From: Zizania palustris
Lineage: Eukaryota; Streptophyta; Magnoliopsida; Poales; Poaceae
DNA: 64,000 nucleotides
Assembly (NCBI GenBank): GCA_019279435.1
Contig: JAAALK010000084.1
Location: forward strand, 11,922,916 to 11,986,915
Direction of reading: 5' to 3'
Shown: one piece after another, positions 12,230-24,112 of the stretch
How positions within the stretch are numbered: the stretch's first letter is position 1
How the letters are laid out: every line of letters begins with the position of its first letter
Program-made: the position numbers and the translations under genes
The notes under the pieces: model-generated
What the model saw: the letters and a program-made list of their open reading frames with translations, nothing else
Database searches by the model: none
What the model was told of the DNA's origin: nothing

Positions 12230-13126
12230 AATATCATCGATCCGAGGCAACGGGTACTTGTTCTTGATGGTTACTTCATTCAAAGCGCGGTAATCCACAC
12301 ACATACGCTTGGCCTTGTCTTCTTTCTTCTTAGCGAAGATGACAGGGGCACCCCACGGAGATCTACTAGGTTTGATGTAGCCTTTCTTTTCGAGATCCTC
12401 CAACTGCTGCTTCATCTCAGCTATCTCATTGGCGGCCATTCGATATGGTCGCTTATAAATGGGGGTGGTTCCGAGCACCAAATCAATCTGGAACTCGATG
12501 TCCCTCTTGGGTGGCATTCCTGGTAAATCCTCTGGAAAAACGTCTGGGTACTCACAAACTACCAGTATCTCCTCCAAGGTAATCTGGTGCAGCCTTGGTC
12601 TTCCGAACTTCAGGCTCGACATCTGAAATGTGATGGCAGTCCCTTCTTCACTAGTCACCGTCACTTGCCTCCAGGCACATCTTATCACTCCTTGGTGTTT
12701 ATTTAACCAATCCATCCCTAGAATGAGGTCCAAGCCTTGGTATTCTATTAGGATGGGGTCGGCCCAAAATATTGTACCGTGGATATCTATCCATACCTTT
12801 GGGCTATAGGATAGGGCTAGAGTTTGCTTCCCAGGGGTGGCTATTAGCACGGCTCTCGGTAGTTCATTTATGTTTAGGTAGTTCTTTTCCACAAAAGCAG
12901 TTGATATGAAGGAGTGCGTAGCTCTGGTGTCAAATAAAACCACTGCAAGTGCTGAATGTACCATGAACTTACCCATCACGATCTCGGGTGTGGCCTGGGC
13001 TTCTTTGGCGGTGACATGGTTGACTCGGGCGCGGATGGCGGGGTTCATTGCGACGCCTTGTGCACGCTTGGGATGAGGGCACTGATGAGAGTAATGCCCC
13101 TCCTGGCGGCAGTTGAAACACACCAC
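12218..13126 (-). pseudogene. Gypsy gag zinc knuckle, aspartic protease and RT start
   Basis: It starts with the gag CCHC knuckle CFNCRQEGHYSHQC, then the retropepsin region and the beginning of RT up to PLPRIDDI. The protease active site reads DTRATHSF where the plus-strand copy has DSGATHSF; replacing the Gly after Asp-Thr by Arg should abolish activity. RT fingers motifs (YRMAANE, GYIKPSRSPWGAPV, CVDYRALN) are intact. The frame ends by a one-base loss near 12225. Confidence 0.92.
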
Positions 13127-14152
13127 GGGCTTTCCATGCTTGTCGCGCAGAATCTCTGTCTTTTTTGCTGGGGCGGGTGGTGCGGCAGGTGCGGTGGGAG
13201 CGGGGCGAGGCTGTCCGGCTCTGGCGTTGGCAGCCGGTGGCGCCGGACGTTATACCGGGAGGGGGTGGTATTGCGGTGCTGGTGGAGGAGGGGTGAAACG
13301 GGGCCTCTGGGCCATGCCCTGGTTCTGCCTGAAGGCAATCATCCTCTTCTTTTTCAGGTCGACCTTATTCTGTTGGGTCTCATGAATGATAACTTTATTA
13401 ACCAACTTTGGGAAGCTGGTATAATCTCCGGAGATGAGTTGAAGAGACAACTCATCCTTCAATCCCCGTAGGAACTTTGACTGCCTGGCCGCATCGGTAC
13501 AGACCTCCTCAGGTGTGTACCTGGCCAATCTGTTGAACTCATGCAAATATTCGGTGACGGACCTGCTCCCTTGCTGCAGGTCCCGGAACTCCTGCTGCTT
13601 CTGAGCTATAATGCCATCGGGGACATGAGCTGCTCGGAAGGCAGCCGAGAACTCCGCCCAAGTATGGATGTGTCCCTCGGGCAAGGTCTCGCGTAGGTTT
13701 TCCCACCATTCTGCGGTGGGACCCTGGAGCTGGTGGGCGGCGAAAGCCACCCTCTCCTGCTCAGTGCAGGTCAGGAGGTCGAGCTTCTTCCCGATAGTTC
13801 TCAACCAATCCCCAGCCTCCATGGGGTTGGTGGTGCTCGAGAAGGTGGGCGGGCGGACTCGGAGGAACTTCGAGAGTTGAGAGGCGGGAGCGGGAGCTGG
13901 AGTGGCGGGGCGGGGCAGCTCGGGCTGTTGGTGGAAGCAGAAAAATTGAGCCTGCTGCTCCTACATCTACTGCTGCTGCTGTTGCATCTGATTCAGTAGG
14001 GCAGACACCAACTGATTCTGAGTGGCCATCATCTCGGCCAGGGTGGGGTGGTTGGCGACCGGGGCTTGCCTTTGCCCAGTCGCTCCCCACTGGGGCAAGT
14101 TACCATTGTCCCCTCCATTCTGGGGAGCATCGGAGCCTTGAGTGTTCGTCAT
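13127..14152 (-). pseudogene. Gypsy gag (capsid region)
   Basis: The start ATG is at 14150-14152, giving an N-terminus rich in Asn, Gly and Gln that ends in a poly-Gln run; two TAG codons follow around 13960-13970. The body (13250-13822) is a Retrotrans_gag-type domain with the landmarks QGPTAEWWENLRE, TWAEFSAAFRAAHVP, FRDLQQGSRSVTEYLHEFNRLARY and FLRGLKDELSLQL. A TAA at 13250-13252 lies in the Pro-rich linker before the zinc knuckle. Gag forms the virus-like particle. All stops are in one frame, so this is a single decayed gene. Confidence 0.9.
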
Positions 14153-14337
14153 CCTGAGGTTTCCAAAATAGACAACATCTTCTTAGGGGAAATAATACTA
14201 AGCTTTATTTCAAAAGGTCGTTCTTGCGATTACATTTATTGTCTTTTATTTAATTCTTCACTCATGCCTTATATTTGACATGAGTGGCAATACAATTCAA
14301 AACAATAAAAGGAAACAACCAATCGTAAATACTACGT

Positions 14338-15113
14338 CTATGGCAGCTCAGGGGACGGCTCGATCACGGGCTCGAGGGAGACGGTCGGGGTCGTGGAACT
14401 GGAGGGTCCGGCGGGTGGTGCACTGCGTGAAATCCTCTTGGGTCTCACAATGGGGATCCGAAGTGATTTCCGCTTGCGAGGCGGAAGGGGTGCGATCTCC
14501 TCGATATCCTTCTTCAACTCCTCAATTTGGTGGTGAAGCTGAGTGTTGACTATGGCCCCTTGGCATAGAAGCTCGTTCTGACATCTCAGTTCCTCCGACG
14601 AAGCTCAGCATTCTCGCGGTTCAGGTTTTCCGAGGTATGGCGGTAGAAGTCGATGGTGTCATGCTGGCTGTCTGCGTCAAGAACGGCCTCGGTGTGGAGG
14701 TTGTCCATGGCCTCCATAAGTCTCATGGTGCGAGCAATGGCGGAGTTGCTCTGTGTGAGGGAGCTGATGTAGATACTGCGGTGACTCCCTGGTGTGCGCA
14801 TGGGCATGAAACGGTAGACGGTGTTGTGGAGGTGGCAGTCGTAGACCAGTCGAAGCTCGGCGAGGGCCTGAAGTGCAGCGCGCTGGCTGGCCACCACGAA
14901 CGAGGGTCCTCCAACTCCGTGGGTGTAGAAAGATGGCTGCGTGGACGAGGGGCGGATAACAACCGTGACCTCGCAGTAGCTCTCGCTCGCATCGGGAAAG
15001 ATCCCATGGAACGCGGGCTCATAGGAGAATCCCAAGAAGTCGACGAACACGCGAAGCTCGCGGATGAATCCAGCCTCATCACGAAGAGTCCCGCTCATGG
15101 TATGGACTGACAT
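14338..15113 (-). pseudogene. orf0, accessory ORF upstream of gag in Tekay-like elements
   Basis: The 175-residue first part opens with MSVHTMSGTLRDEAGF and contains a compact region around GFIRELRVFVDFLGFSYEP, followed by a Glu/Arg-rich segment (NRENAELRRRN) compatible with a coiled coil. After the TGA at 14586-14588 the reading continues in another frame (QIEELKKDIEE, then PPRKRK) to a TAG at 14338-14340, so one small indel breaks it. The same protein is encoded at 18875-27220. Rice elements RIRE3 and RIRE8 have been described, as I recall, with an extra ORF called orf0 in this position. Its function is unknown to me. Confidence 0.82.
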
Positions 15114-15235
15114 CTACAAAAGAGAGAAAGTTTTTGTGAAAAACTTGGAAGATGAGAAGTTAAGTAATTTTGTAAGAAATTACAGTTAATATAAGTCCTA
15201 AGGTCAGGTATGTTTGGCTTCCTACAGTCAAGTCG

Positions 15236-15247
15236 GCTCTGATACCA
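15236..15247 (-). other. Primer binding site (minus), Met-tRNA type
   Basis: The minus strand reads TGGTATCAGAGC four bases inside the 5' LTR, complementary to the 3' end of plant initiator tRNA-Met. It matches the sites at 18740 and 21353. Confidence 0.92.
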
Positions 15248-15250
15248 TCT

Positions 15251-18200
15251 TGTCACGCCCCGATTTAATAAATCAGGACTTTTATTGAAATTCCAAAGAA
15301 AATCAATAAACCAAGACGTTCATCAAGCGACCACGTACAATACGGGCAATCATTCATGGTTCGTAGACCGCATTAATACAAAAGTGAATAAAAGTGAAGA
15401 GAAACTAATAAAATCAAGTGTCCTAGATGAACGCCTCCTAGTCTCGCCTTGACTGGGTCGCTACTCCAGACCTTCATCCTCCTCGTAGTAGACGGTCTCT
15501 GATGGTGTAAGTCAATGGGGTGAGTACAGATGTACTCAGCAAGCCAATGAATGCAAATATAATGCAAGATAATAACAAGGGAGATAGTGGCTAATTTTGC
15601 GGAAGAGCATAATTTGTAAATAAGTTAAATGTGGACAATTTATTAGTACTGAAACTTAAACATGTGTATGCATCATCATCTTCTAACTCGAGGGGTACGG
15701 TCAGCCCCACCTCGCTCAACAGTCCTTACATGCCATGAGTAACTCAACCATTCACACAATAGTAAACTACCTGCGAGTAGTCACACAACCCGCCCTTGAC
15801 CGTGGGCTCGGCTTTTAGAAAAGATTATTAACTCTGATCAGAGATGTACCACTATACGCACAAGGCCGCACTCACCACTTACACAAAAGTGTAACAAGAT
15901 GACCCATACCACGGGAACTTGTGCCAAAACCTTCCATATGGTCCTCCCCGACTCAACAACACCCTCTTATGGGTTTCGTATCGTGTCTCGACGCGTCGAG
16001 CCACACCATACCCCCCTTGAGCCACATCGGTACAAGTCACCCGCAGGTTGCCCCTTGCCCCTCCACTATGGTGCATAGAGTCAGATTGTCCCATACTTCC
16101 AGTTAGGACTTACCCATTAGACTTGTGGTTGGTACAGAAGTGCTTTGCAACAGATACCGTAGACCGGTCCTTATAGTGCCCCGGGTGCGACCAACCAATG
16201 CCCGAGCTTGCACCCGGAACCCACCATACTTATAACATAGCCAAGTCCAACAGAGTCCAGAGACGAGAATAACGGGGAAATACATATAACAGAATCCAGC
16301 TATCTACAACTCATTTCTTTATCCTATAGCAGTTGTGCTAGTACATTGGGCACTAGCTAATATCTTTATAGTAGAGTGACAGGGAGTTAAGGCTGAATAA
16401 GAATGGCTTGGGTTTGAACACAAGGACGGGGACCTAATACATATAATGTGTAGGGCTAGATATTTGACTAATGCAATAATACCCTATGAGTTATAGCCAT
16501 AATTTATTAAAGCATGGGCTCAATGATCAACTATTTCCACAGGAGTGGGTCGATGACTTGCCTTGATCAGCAAATGGGGATGGAGGAACCTCGGGGTAGA
16601 ACTCCGGCTCCTCGACGAACTCGTAGTCTTCTCAATATGGAAAAATAAACAATACATTCAATAAACAGATAAAAATCCACCACATGATAAACATACATGT
16701 TTATGGGTTTTATTATGTGAAATGTGGTGTTAATATTCTGAAGTTTGGTGAGAAATAGTAAAACTTATATTTCAAGGTTTTTTCCTAATTTATTTTCTGA
16801 ATTAATGATTTTAACCCTAAGGAGTTTTTATTCATTTAATCCATAAGTTTATTTTGTGCTAAAGTAACATACTATTTTTATGGCATTAAAGTCCATAATA
16901 TTGAATGGTGAAATTTGGAGTTAAAATGAGCAAGTTATGGATTTTCAAAGTTTAAATTGTTTTCTAGAATTTTATTTAAACAGAAAAATGGACTTTAGTC
17001 CACGGTGAGCCAGGCTCACGGTGGACCTCGGTACTGTGCGTGTGGACCGGCTGATCTAGAGCCGTTGGATCTAGATCTGGCGGCCAGGCGCAAGGCGGGA
17101 CGGTTAAATGAAGTTGGACGGCTGGGATTAAAACACGTGAAAGGGTATGACGTGGACGCTCTAGATTGAGTCAAGTTTTTAAGTTACGATCAACGGCCAG
17201 GATCGCATGGTATCGCTTTGACCAGATCTGAGGGCTCGGATTAGGGATTTAATCATAGCCCTCCAATCATGATCGGACGACCACTGTGCGATCCGGCACG
17301 GCATGGGCGTAAGGGGGCACGTACCCCCTTCGTCTCCGGCGACGGCGGCCTCAGGTGCGGCGGCGATGGCGGCGGCGAGGGCCTAGGGGCCTAGATTTAT
17401 GGGAAAATGGAAAGAGGAGGGGATGGCGGTCATGATCGTACCTTCGACGGCGAAGAAGGAGGTCCAGAGGTGACCGGCGGAGGGTGTTCAGGTGCTTGAC
17501 GGTGACGGCGATCCGGCGGGTTCCACGGCCAACTAAGGGGTGGCCGAGGATGGGTGGGCTCGGGCGGTCACAATGGTGGCGGTGGCTAGGACGGAGGGGG
17601 TTGGGGTCAACGACGAACGGCGGCCGGAGTTGAAGCAGGAGGAAAAGTCCAAAGACCGAGTGGGAGCGCTCTGAAGGCTACAACTCGGGCTTAGGCAGTG
17701 AGGGCTGAGTGCGGCGAGGGGAGGGGTACTTATAGGGTCATCGGCGTCGGTTAAATGGAAGAAACCGAGGGTTTCTTCCCTCTCCGGCAAGGGTTTCCAA
17801 ATCCTGGCCAAGCTTTCCTATGCGCGAAACCGCGTCGGCCATGGATGGAAAAGGATCGCGGTGATCCAAGGAAGGGGGTCCGGGGACGATCAGGCGAGAT
17901 CGGGCGGCCGGCGGCGAGAATCCAGAAGAGGATCGCCGGGAAAAGGAAGGGGAGGATCCCCTTCCATGAAGAAGATGAAGCTGACAAGTGTCCCCCACCT
18001 GTCAGTGGCCGAGCACAAAGCCAATAGCGCTGACAGGTGGGCCACGCTGGTCAGAGGGCGAAAGCGGGCGCATGAGACTGACGGGTGGGCCGGGCGGAGC
18101 GCGGGCGCGGGGAGGAGAGAGGGGGAACGCGCCGACAGGCGGGTCCTGCTTGTTAGAGGCATACGGCTAGACTGGGCTGGGCTCGAGGCACTTTGAGGGT

Positions 18201-18485
18201 TGAGGCCCATTAAGATTTAAAATGGTTTTCTGATTTAAAATAAATCCAGTAATTCATTTATTTGATTAAGGGTTGAATCACTGTTGATAAAAATTTGTAA
18301 AAATTCTTGAAATTATGTTTTGGCCTCTAGTTTATTCCATAAATTTTCCAAGTCCAAATTTTGAATATTTATCTCTCTTTGGTAATATGGCTCTTTAAGG
18401 GTTTTTCTTTAATAATAAAATCCAGAAATTCCTTTAATATTATTTTTATTTTATTTTATTTACTTTTAATTCTTGGGGTGTTACA
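15251..18485 (-). repeat. 5' LTR of the minus Tekay-like element
   Basis: The 3235-bp LTR has both termini intact on the minus strand, TGTAACACCCC at 18485 and GGGGCGTGACA at 15251. It is colinear with 2871-6175 with several small indels (for example near 17245 and 17480). Open frames inside it are shared by both LTRs only by descent and show no protein-family motif. Confidence 0.93.
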
Positions 18486-18490
18486 AACAC
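18486..18490. repeat. TSD AACAC, right copy
   Basis: This is the exact partner of 2866-2870, directly after the minus-strand element. Confidence 0.93.
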
Positions 18491-18736
18491 CTCAGAGGAT
18501 GCCTACTATGAACACGGTCTGGAGTAGCGACCCAGTCAAGCAGAAAGATCTTGAAGAAGGCGTTCGTCATGCTGTTTACTGTTATTATTATTTTTATTTA
18601 ACTCTGATGTAATAAATATGGTCTGCGTACCATGAATATTGTCATATGTACGATTGTCGCATGATGAACCTCTTGTATTATTGTTTTTCGCATGAAATTC
18701 AATAATGTTCCGATTTCGGTAAATCGGGGCGCCACA
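18491..18736 (+). repeat. 5' LTR of the plus Tekay-like element, last part
   Basis: The LTR resumes with CTCAGAGGATGCC and ends GGGGCGCCACA at 18736, matching 36657-36902 of the 3' LTR. The primer binding site follows four bases later. Confidence 0.92.
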
Positions 18737-18739
18737 AGA

Positions 18740-18751
18740 TGGTATCAGAGC
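18740..18751 (+). other. Primer binding site (plus), Met-tRNA type
   Basis: TGGTATCAGAGC follows the LTR end after the bases AGA. This is the usual place and sequence for tRNA-Met priming in plant LTR elements. Confidence 0.93.
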
Positions 18752-19522
18752 CGACTTGACTGTAGGAAGCCAAACATACCCACCTAGCCAATAGCTGTAG
18801 AAAATTATTTCTCGAAAACCTACTTTATAAACTTTGTTCCTCCCCTCACTTTTCTTCAACTTGTTGTTTTGTAGATGCCTATCTACCAAGTCCACAACTA
18901 CTGCCGCCATTACGAGGGCTTCGTCCGGGAGCTCCGCATGATGCTTACCTTCCTCGGGTTCTTCTTCGAGCCCGAATTCCAAGGGGTGTACCCGGATAAG
19001 TTCGCCGGGCCCTACGATGTCTCCCTCACCGTCCATGGCTTCGGAGAGCATCTGCCGCCCTACAGCACCACGCTCGGGGGCCCGACTTTCGACATCGCGT
19101 GCCAACGCGTCGCTCTCCAGGCTGTTATGGAGCTGAGGACGATCTATGATGATCGTCTTCAGAACTCGTCCTTCTAGCTTGTGCCGAAGCGCACTCCCGG
19201 TGCCCACCGTAGCATCTACCTCGGAGTTCACTCCGTGCATGATCCGGTCATGGCCCAACAGTCGCGTCTTTTTCAGGCTATGGACGACCTCCATACTGAG
19301 GCGGTGCTCGAAGTCGATGAGCACCATGAGGTAGTTGAGTTTCTTCATGAGGAGACGAAGAACTTGATCCAACAGAATGGCGAGCTGCAGCGCAAGATCA
19401 TGCAGCTACAGAAGGACATCGCGGAGATGGTTCCCCTTCTCCCGAGGAAGAGGAAGCCCATTCGTGAGCCCATCCCTCACCCCAAGAGGATCCTGCAACA
19501 CCCCTCCACCACCGGACCATCC

Positions 19523-19527
19523 ATCGC
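19523..19527. repeat. TSD ATCGC, left copy
   Basis: ATCGC precedes the nested element; the right partner at 27086-27090 is ACCGC, one transition different. The orf0 frame is restored when one copy and the element are removed. Confidence 0.82.
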
Positions 19528-20050
19528 TGAGAAACTATGTTGAAGAATATGGTTTTGATATTCCAGATGTGATGAGTGATTGTCAATGGAAGTCAAAGGA
19601 AGGGAGAGATGAAGACCTACCGAGTCTGAGGCGCATGTGACTCAGGTACACGTGCAGTGAGCGACGACCGGGCAGAGGAGCTGCGGAGTCGGGCTGGCCC
19701 AATCCGGGTACATGGCTAGGAGCGGCAGATGATCCACTGGTCTGTTGACTGGGTTTGACTCAGGTACACGGGCGACGAGTGATTGCCGGGCTGAGGGAGC
19801 TGCGGGGTCGGGTCGGCCCAATCCGGGTACCCGGTGTGAAGACGGTGGACGCTTTGTCAGTTTCGGCGTAAAACTGACAATCTATCATTAATTCGTTTTT
19901 AGGATATTAATATTTAGTTTTAAGTTTAGAATATTTTTATTCGAGTCAGTTAATTTTTCTAAGAATATTTTAGTAATTTTCGGAATTTATTTTAGAGTCA
20001 GTTTATTTTACCCGAGGGTAAAGTAGTCTTTTCATGTATTAGGATTTGCC

Positions 20051-20058
20051 TATAAATA
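20051..20058 (+). promoter_or_regulatory. TATA box of the gag-only element LTR
   Basis: TATAAATA lies in GCCTATAAATAGGCC, with the same box at 26040-26047 in the 3' LTR and in opposite orientation at 31999-32006 in the related solo LTR. Conservation across three LTRs supports a core promoter. Confidence 0.7.
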
Positions 20059-20817
20059 GGCCCCTATCCCCTTAGGGATAGTTGACTGTTTTTTTAGAGA
20101 TCAATCTACAGTCCAAAATAAAATTCGTCGTCTTCAGATTGCCGACGACACGCGGTTCGAGGTAAGGCCGTCCTGTAGCACGGCGCAGCTGCGCTAAGCG
20201 CCAGGCGCTTTTCTTGCTTTGATTTTGCACGACGGGCGCACGGTTTTCTGCCTGGTTTTCCAACGCACGGCCAACGGAGAGAACACCACACGACTTTTGC
20301 CAGGCAACAGCACAACCTTCACACGGTTCCCAAGTCCTAATAGTAATCAATCTTGTCTAGGCTTCATTAGTCTTTTTCCATGGCGTCAACACATGAGCAA
20401 ATAGCTGGCTAGATTGAAAAGGCTACGCCAAGCGCTGATGTGTGCTTTGGCTCGGCAGCCGAGGCAATCCCAGGCGGCAGCACAAGAGATTTTCTTCAAC
20501 GATGACTTTCGATTTTTCTGCGGCCAACATACAGGTTAGTTGTCGATCTCCTATTTTTCTGTTAGGATAATTAAATCTATAACTATCTATTAATTAATTA
20601 GCAAATTAATCTATAACTATCTATTAAATAATTAGCAAATTTGTTAATAATGTTTTTCGTAGTTTTTGTGATACTCTCATATTATTTTATTTAAATATTT
20701 TTAATCTGTTGGAAAAAAATTATATTATTAATCGCAGCATTATTTTACTCTAGTATTTTACGTGCAATATTTTAGGTTTACTTCTGAATTGATTTTTGAA
20801 TGATCCATGCTTTATTC

Positions 20818-21325
20818 TCGTGAGTAGCATTTTATTTCTAGTCTACAACATAAATATTTCGTGATATATCAAGGTGTTTTTATTTACTGCAGTACTTCTG
20901 TTTAGTTTATCTTTTACAGCATTTTAATTAGGACACCGGTCATTTTTAGGCTAGACAAATTTAGTTCCTATAATTTGCTTTGCTAATATTATTTATCTGG
21001 TTAAGCTCGTTTAGGTATTGGGATTAAGTCATAGTTTAGAAAGAAATTTTTAGGCGCCCATTCACCCCCCCTCGTGAGTAGCATTTTATTTCTAGTCTAC
21101 AACATAAATATTTCGTGATATATCAAGGTGTTTTTATTTACTGCAGTACTTCTGTTTAGTTTATATTTTACAACATTTTAATTAGGACACCAGTCATTTT
21201 TAGGCTAGACAAATTTAGTTCCTATAATTTGCTTTGCTAATATTATTTATCTGGTTAAGCTCGTTTAGGTATTGGGATTAAGTCATAGTTTAGAAAGAAA
21301 TTTTTAGGCGCCCATTCACCCCCCC
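20818..21325 (+). repeat. 254-bp tandem duplication inside the 5' LTR
   Basis: Two copies (20818-21071 and 21072-21325) both start TCGTGAGTAGC and run through the GGCGCCCATTCACC segment. The 3' LTR has one copy, and the length difference between the LTRs is exactly 254 bp. Confidence 0.92.
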
Positions 21326-21352
21326 TCTGGTCGCCACTTTCGGTCCTACAAG

Positions 21353-21364
21353 TGGTATCAGAGC
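21353..21364 (+). other. Primer binding site of the gag-only element
   Basis: TGGTATCAGAGC starts two bases after the 5' LTR and is complementary to the initiator tRNA-Met 3' end. Confidence 0.93.
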
Positions 21365-21416
21365 GAGGTTAGGTTTTTTTTAATATCTTAACCGATTCAA
21401 AACCTAGGTAGTGACC

Positions 21417-24112
21417 ATGACGTCTTCTGGTAAAATCTCATCCCTAGAAGCTTTGGCTACACTTATTGGAAGACTCGCATGCGAGCATACCTTATGAGCC
21501 AGAGTTCGGACATATGGGAGATTTGTGTTCATCCTAATTTCACGATAACGACTATTGCTGCGGATACTGCTGAAAATGTAATTACCCAGCATCAAAATAA
21601 TAGTAAGGCGGTGAACATTTTATTTTCTGGTCTAGGTCCTAGTGAGTTTGAGCGTGTTAGCCATCTCACCACTGCTCAGGTCAAGGCTAGACTATATCAG
21701 ACCTACCGGCGTGAGTATGAAAATTTCTCACAGAAGCCGGGTGAGATTGTTGAGGATTTGTTTGGTCGTTTTCAATCGATCATTAATAAGCTTCGCGTTA
21801 ACAAGGCCGAGCGTGATCAGCTGGTCTCGGATCATGAGCAGGCGCTTAATGTACTCCATACCTTGGACCCTAAGATATGGGAGATCAAGGTTTCTTCTAT
21901 TGTTGAGAGCGCGTCTTACGATACCTTGACCATCGCAGAGCTTTTTAGTAAGCTCAAGGCCTCAGAGGTCGATATTCAGTTGAGATCAAATCTCACTGAT
22001 TCTGGCTCCAAGACTCTGGCACTTGCGACACCGTCTGCTGATCCTAATGCCATGAGTTGTACTGCTTTTTCCTTGATGTCTATCTCTGAGGAACAACTTG
22101 ATACTCTAGGAGATGATGATTTGTTCCTGTTTAACAACCGGGTGCGACGTGTCTATGATAAGCGAATGTTTAAGAGACACGGCACAAAATCCGGATGCTT
22201 TGAGTGTGGTGATCTAGGTCATTTCATCGCCGACTGCCCTAAGCAGAAGAATTACAAGAAGGGAACCAGCGGCAACTCCTACAACTCCGGCAAGTACGAT
22301 AACTCCACGAAGGGCAAGCCCAAGACAAAATTCTTTCGAAAGGCTCTGAAAGACTACAGGCGTGAGAACAAGAAGCGAGACAAGACCTTCTTCGCCGAGA
22401 TGGAAAAAAGATACTCCAAGAGATCCTCGTCTTCCTCCTCGTCTTCAAGTTCAAGTGATGAAGATATCATGATCAGGAAGGGGAAGGACAAGGACAATCT
22501 GGCGGGCCTCTATTTCATGGGTTTCAGGGACAAGCCGAAGAGTCGCGCACGCCATAGCCGAAGATCCCACATGAGCTTCTGCTCAATGGCTCTTGGGGAG
22601 AAGAAAGAAAAGGACTCCTCCGACGACTCCGACGACGACGATGAGAAGGTTTCATCCTATGAACAAGAAGTTGTTAATTTATTAGAACAGAACAGTCAGT
22701 TGAAGTATCGGGAGAAACTGCTTAGAGGGGCTAAGAAGAGGATAGATGAACTTGAGAGTGAGCTAGCCATGGCGAATGACAAGATTGAGAGTTTGTCTTC
22801 TTCCCCTTGCTTGGGTGATAGTGGTGAGTGCCCTAACTGTGAGGTGCTGTTGTGTGACCTGACGACTCTTAAGTCCAGGTACACAAAGAGAGTAGATGAG
22901 AGAGACGCATTGGCCACTGAGCTTGAAAGCGCTCAGCAGGAGCTAAAAGATGCTCATGCCACTGTTGTCGCACCTTCTGTAGACTGCCCATCTCATTTAG
23001 CTAGTATAGCTGAGCTGAGAGCCAAGAGTGATGAGCAGTTGAGCGAGTTAGCTGGAGTGAGAGGTGAGTTGGAGCAGACTAAGCTAGAGCTTGAGACCTT
23101 GTCAGTTCCATCCACTGTTTGTGAGAACTGCTTATCCATTAGAATGGAATTGATCAAGCTAAAAGCTGAGAAGTCTGTCGAAGTTGATAAAGAGTGTGAG
23201 ATCTGTTTGTCTCAGGTGGAGGTGTTAGCTACTTTGAGAGAGGAGCTAGCTGATGTTCAGAACGAGAACTTTTACCTCCGTCAAATTCTGATTTGGATTA
23301 GTGCTAGAGAGCCACAGCTCAGCATGATGATTCAGCAGTTCAAGAGACCAGATGGGTTTGGGGTAGGTTACACCTATACCAAAGCTGATTTTGAGAGTGC
23401 TATTAGCCGAGCAGTGGAGTGGAGTAAGATGACTCCCGAACAGAGATATCCCAAGACTCACTCTACTGAGTCCTTTAAGGATAGTCAGCCCAAGGATGGA
23501 GTGATCCAAGAACAACCGAAAGCTCCACCTAAGAAGCAGATCTAGGTCCCAAAGCCTAAAACTCTCCACACTTCTCTTGATTCCTTACCTGGATCTTCTC
23601 ATACCAAGGATGCTACACCCAACACCACCAAGCCTAAGAACCCTAAACCACAACAACATCCCAAGAAGCCTACCTATCACTGTGAGTTTTGTCAGAGAGA
23701 CGGGCATCTTGAGGAGTTTTGCTTCAGGAGGAAGCGGGTTGAGCGAGCAGAGAAAGCTCGAGGTGGGCAGGAGCAGTTCTACCAACAGGGTGGTAGACAA
23801 AGAGTCCCTCGACGTAGAGAGAGGCTAGAGGTCAGGCCACGTCGTGTAGGTGGTGGTAGTGGAGACGGTTTTTATGATCGTGCTCCGGAGGGTGGTTTCC
23901 GTTCCGGCAGAGTTCTGTATCATTCGATATACGGTTTTGGATCTCGCGACCGTGATTTTAGGCAGAACAAAGGACCGCGCTTTGATTCGCGCTTCACTCC
24001 TGACTCATATGATTCCTTTTGCTTTCCTACATACGCGCAGATGGCTCGACACTGGTTCAACACTTTTACTAAACCTGGCATTGGACCGTTTGGTCCCACT
24101 CATGATTATTGA
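21417..24112 (+). pseudogene. Copia-type gag with two zinc knuckles
   Basis: The probable original ATG is at 21417, but that frame stops at TGA after 26 codons. The body frame is open from 21434 and reads GYTYWKTRMRAYL, a conserved gag N-terminal motif, so a small indel separates start and body. A UBN2-type gag domain follows (FERVSHLT, REYENFSQKPGEIVEDLFGR). CCHC knuckle 1 is CFECGDLGHFIADC (about 22197), then come a Ser run, acidic stretches and a long likely coiled coil (about 22640-23290). A TAG at 23543-23545 stands where IWVPK would be expected (TGG to TAG). The same frame continues through CCHC knuckle 2, CEFCQRDGHLEEFC (about 23683), an Arg-rich tail and a TGA at 24110-24112. It would form the particle shell and bind RNA. 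Confidence 0.88.

Larger units (their letters stand above)
2871..18485 (-). mobile_element. Full-length Tekay-like chromovirus Gypsy element, minus strand
   Basis: The minus strand carries 5' LTR 15251-18485, primer binding site 15236-15247, orf0, gag, pol with chromodomain, polypurine tract 6178-6190 and 3' LTR 2871-6175. Perfect AACAC TSDs flank it. After subtracting the nested solo LTR and one TSD copy its own length is about 12.2 kb. It belongs to the same lineage as its plus-strand host, but its LTRs differ clearly in sequence, so it is another subfamily. Several stops, frameshifts and a changed protease active site make it non-functional. Confidence 0.95.
19528..21350 (+). repeat. 5' LTR of the gag-only element, with internal duplication
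   Basis: It runs from TGAGAAAC to GGTCCTACA. It is 1823 bp, 254 bp longer than the 3' LTR, because 20818-21071 is repeated in tandem at 21072-21325. Otherwise the two LTRs are very similar. Confidence 0.93.
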
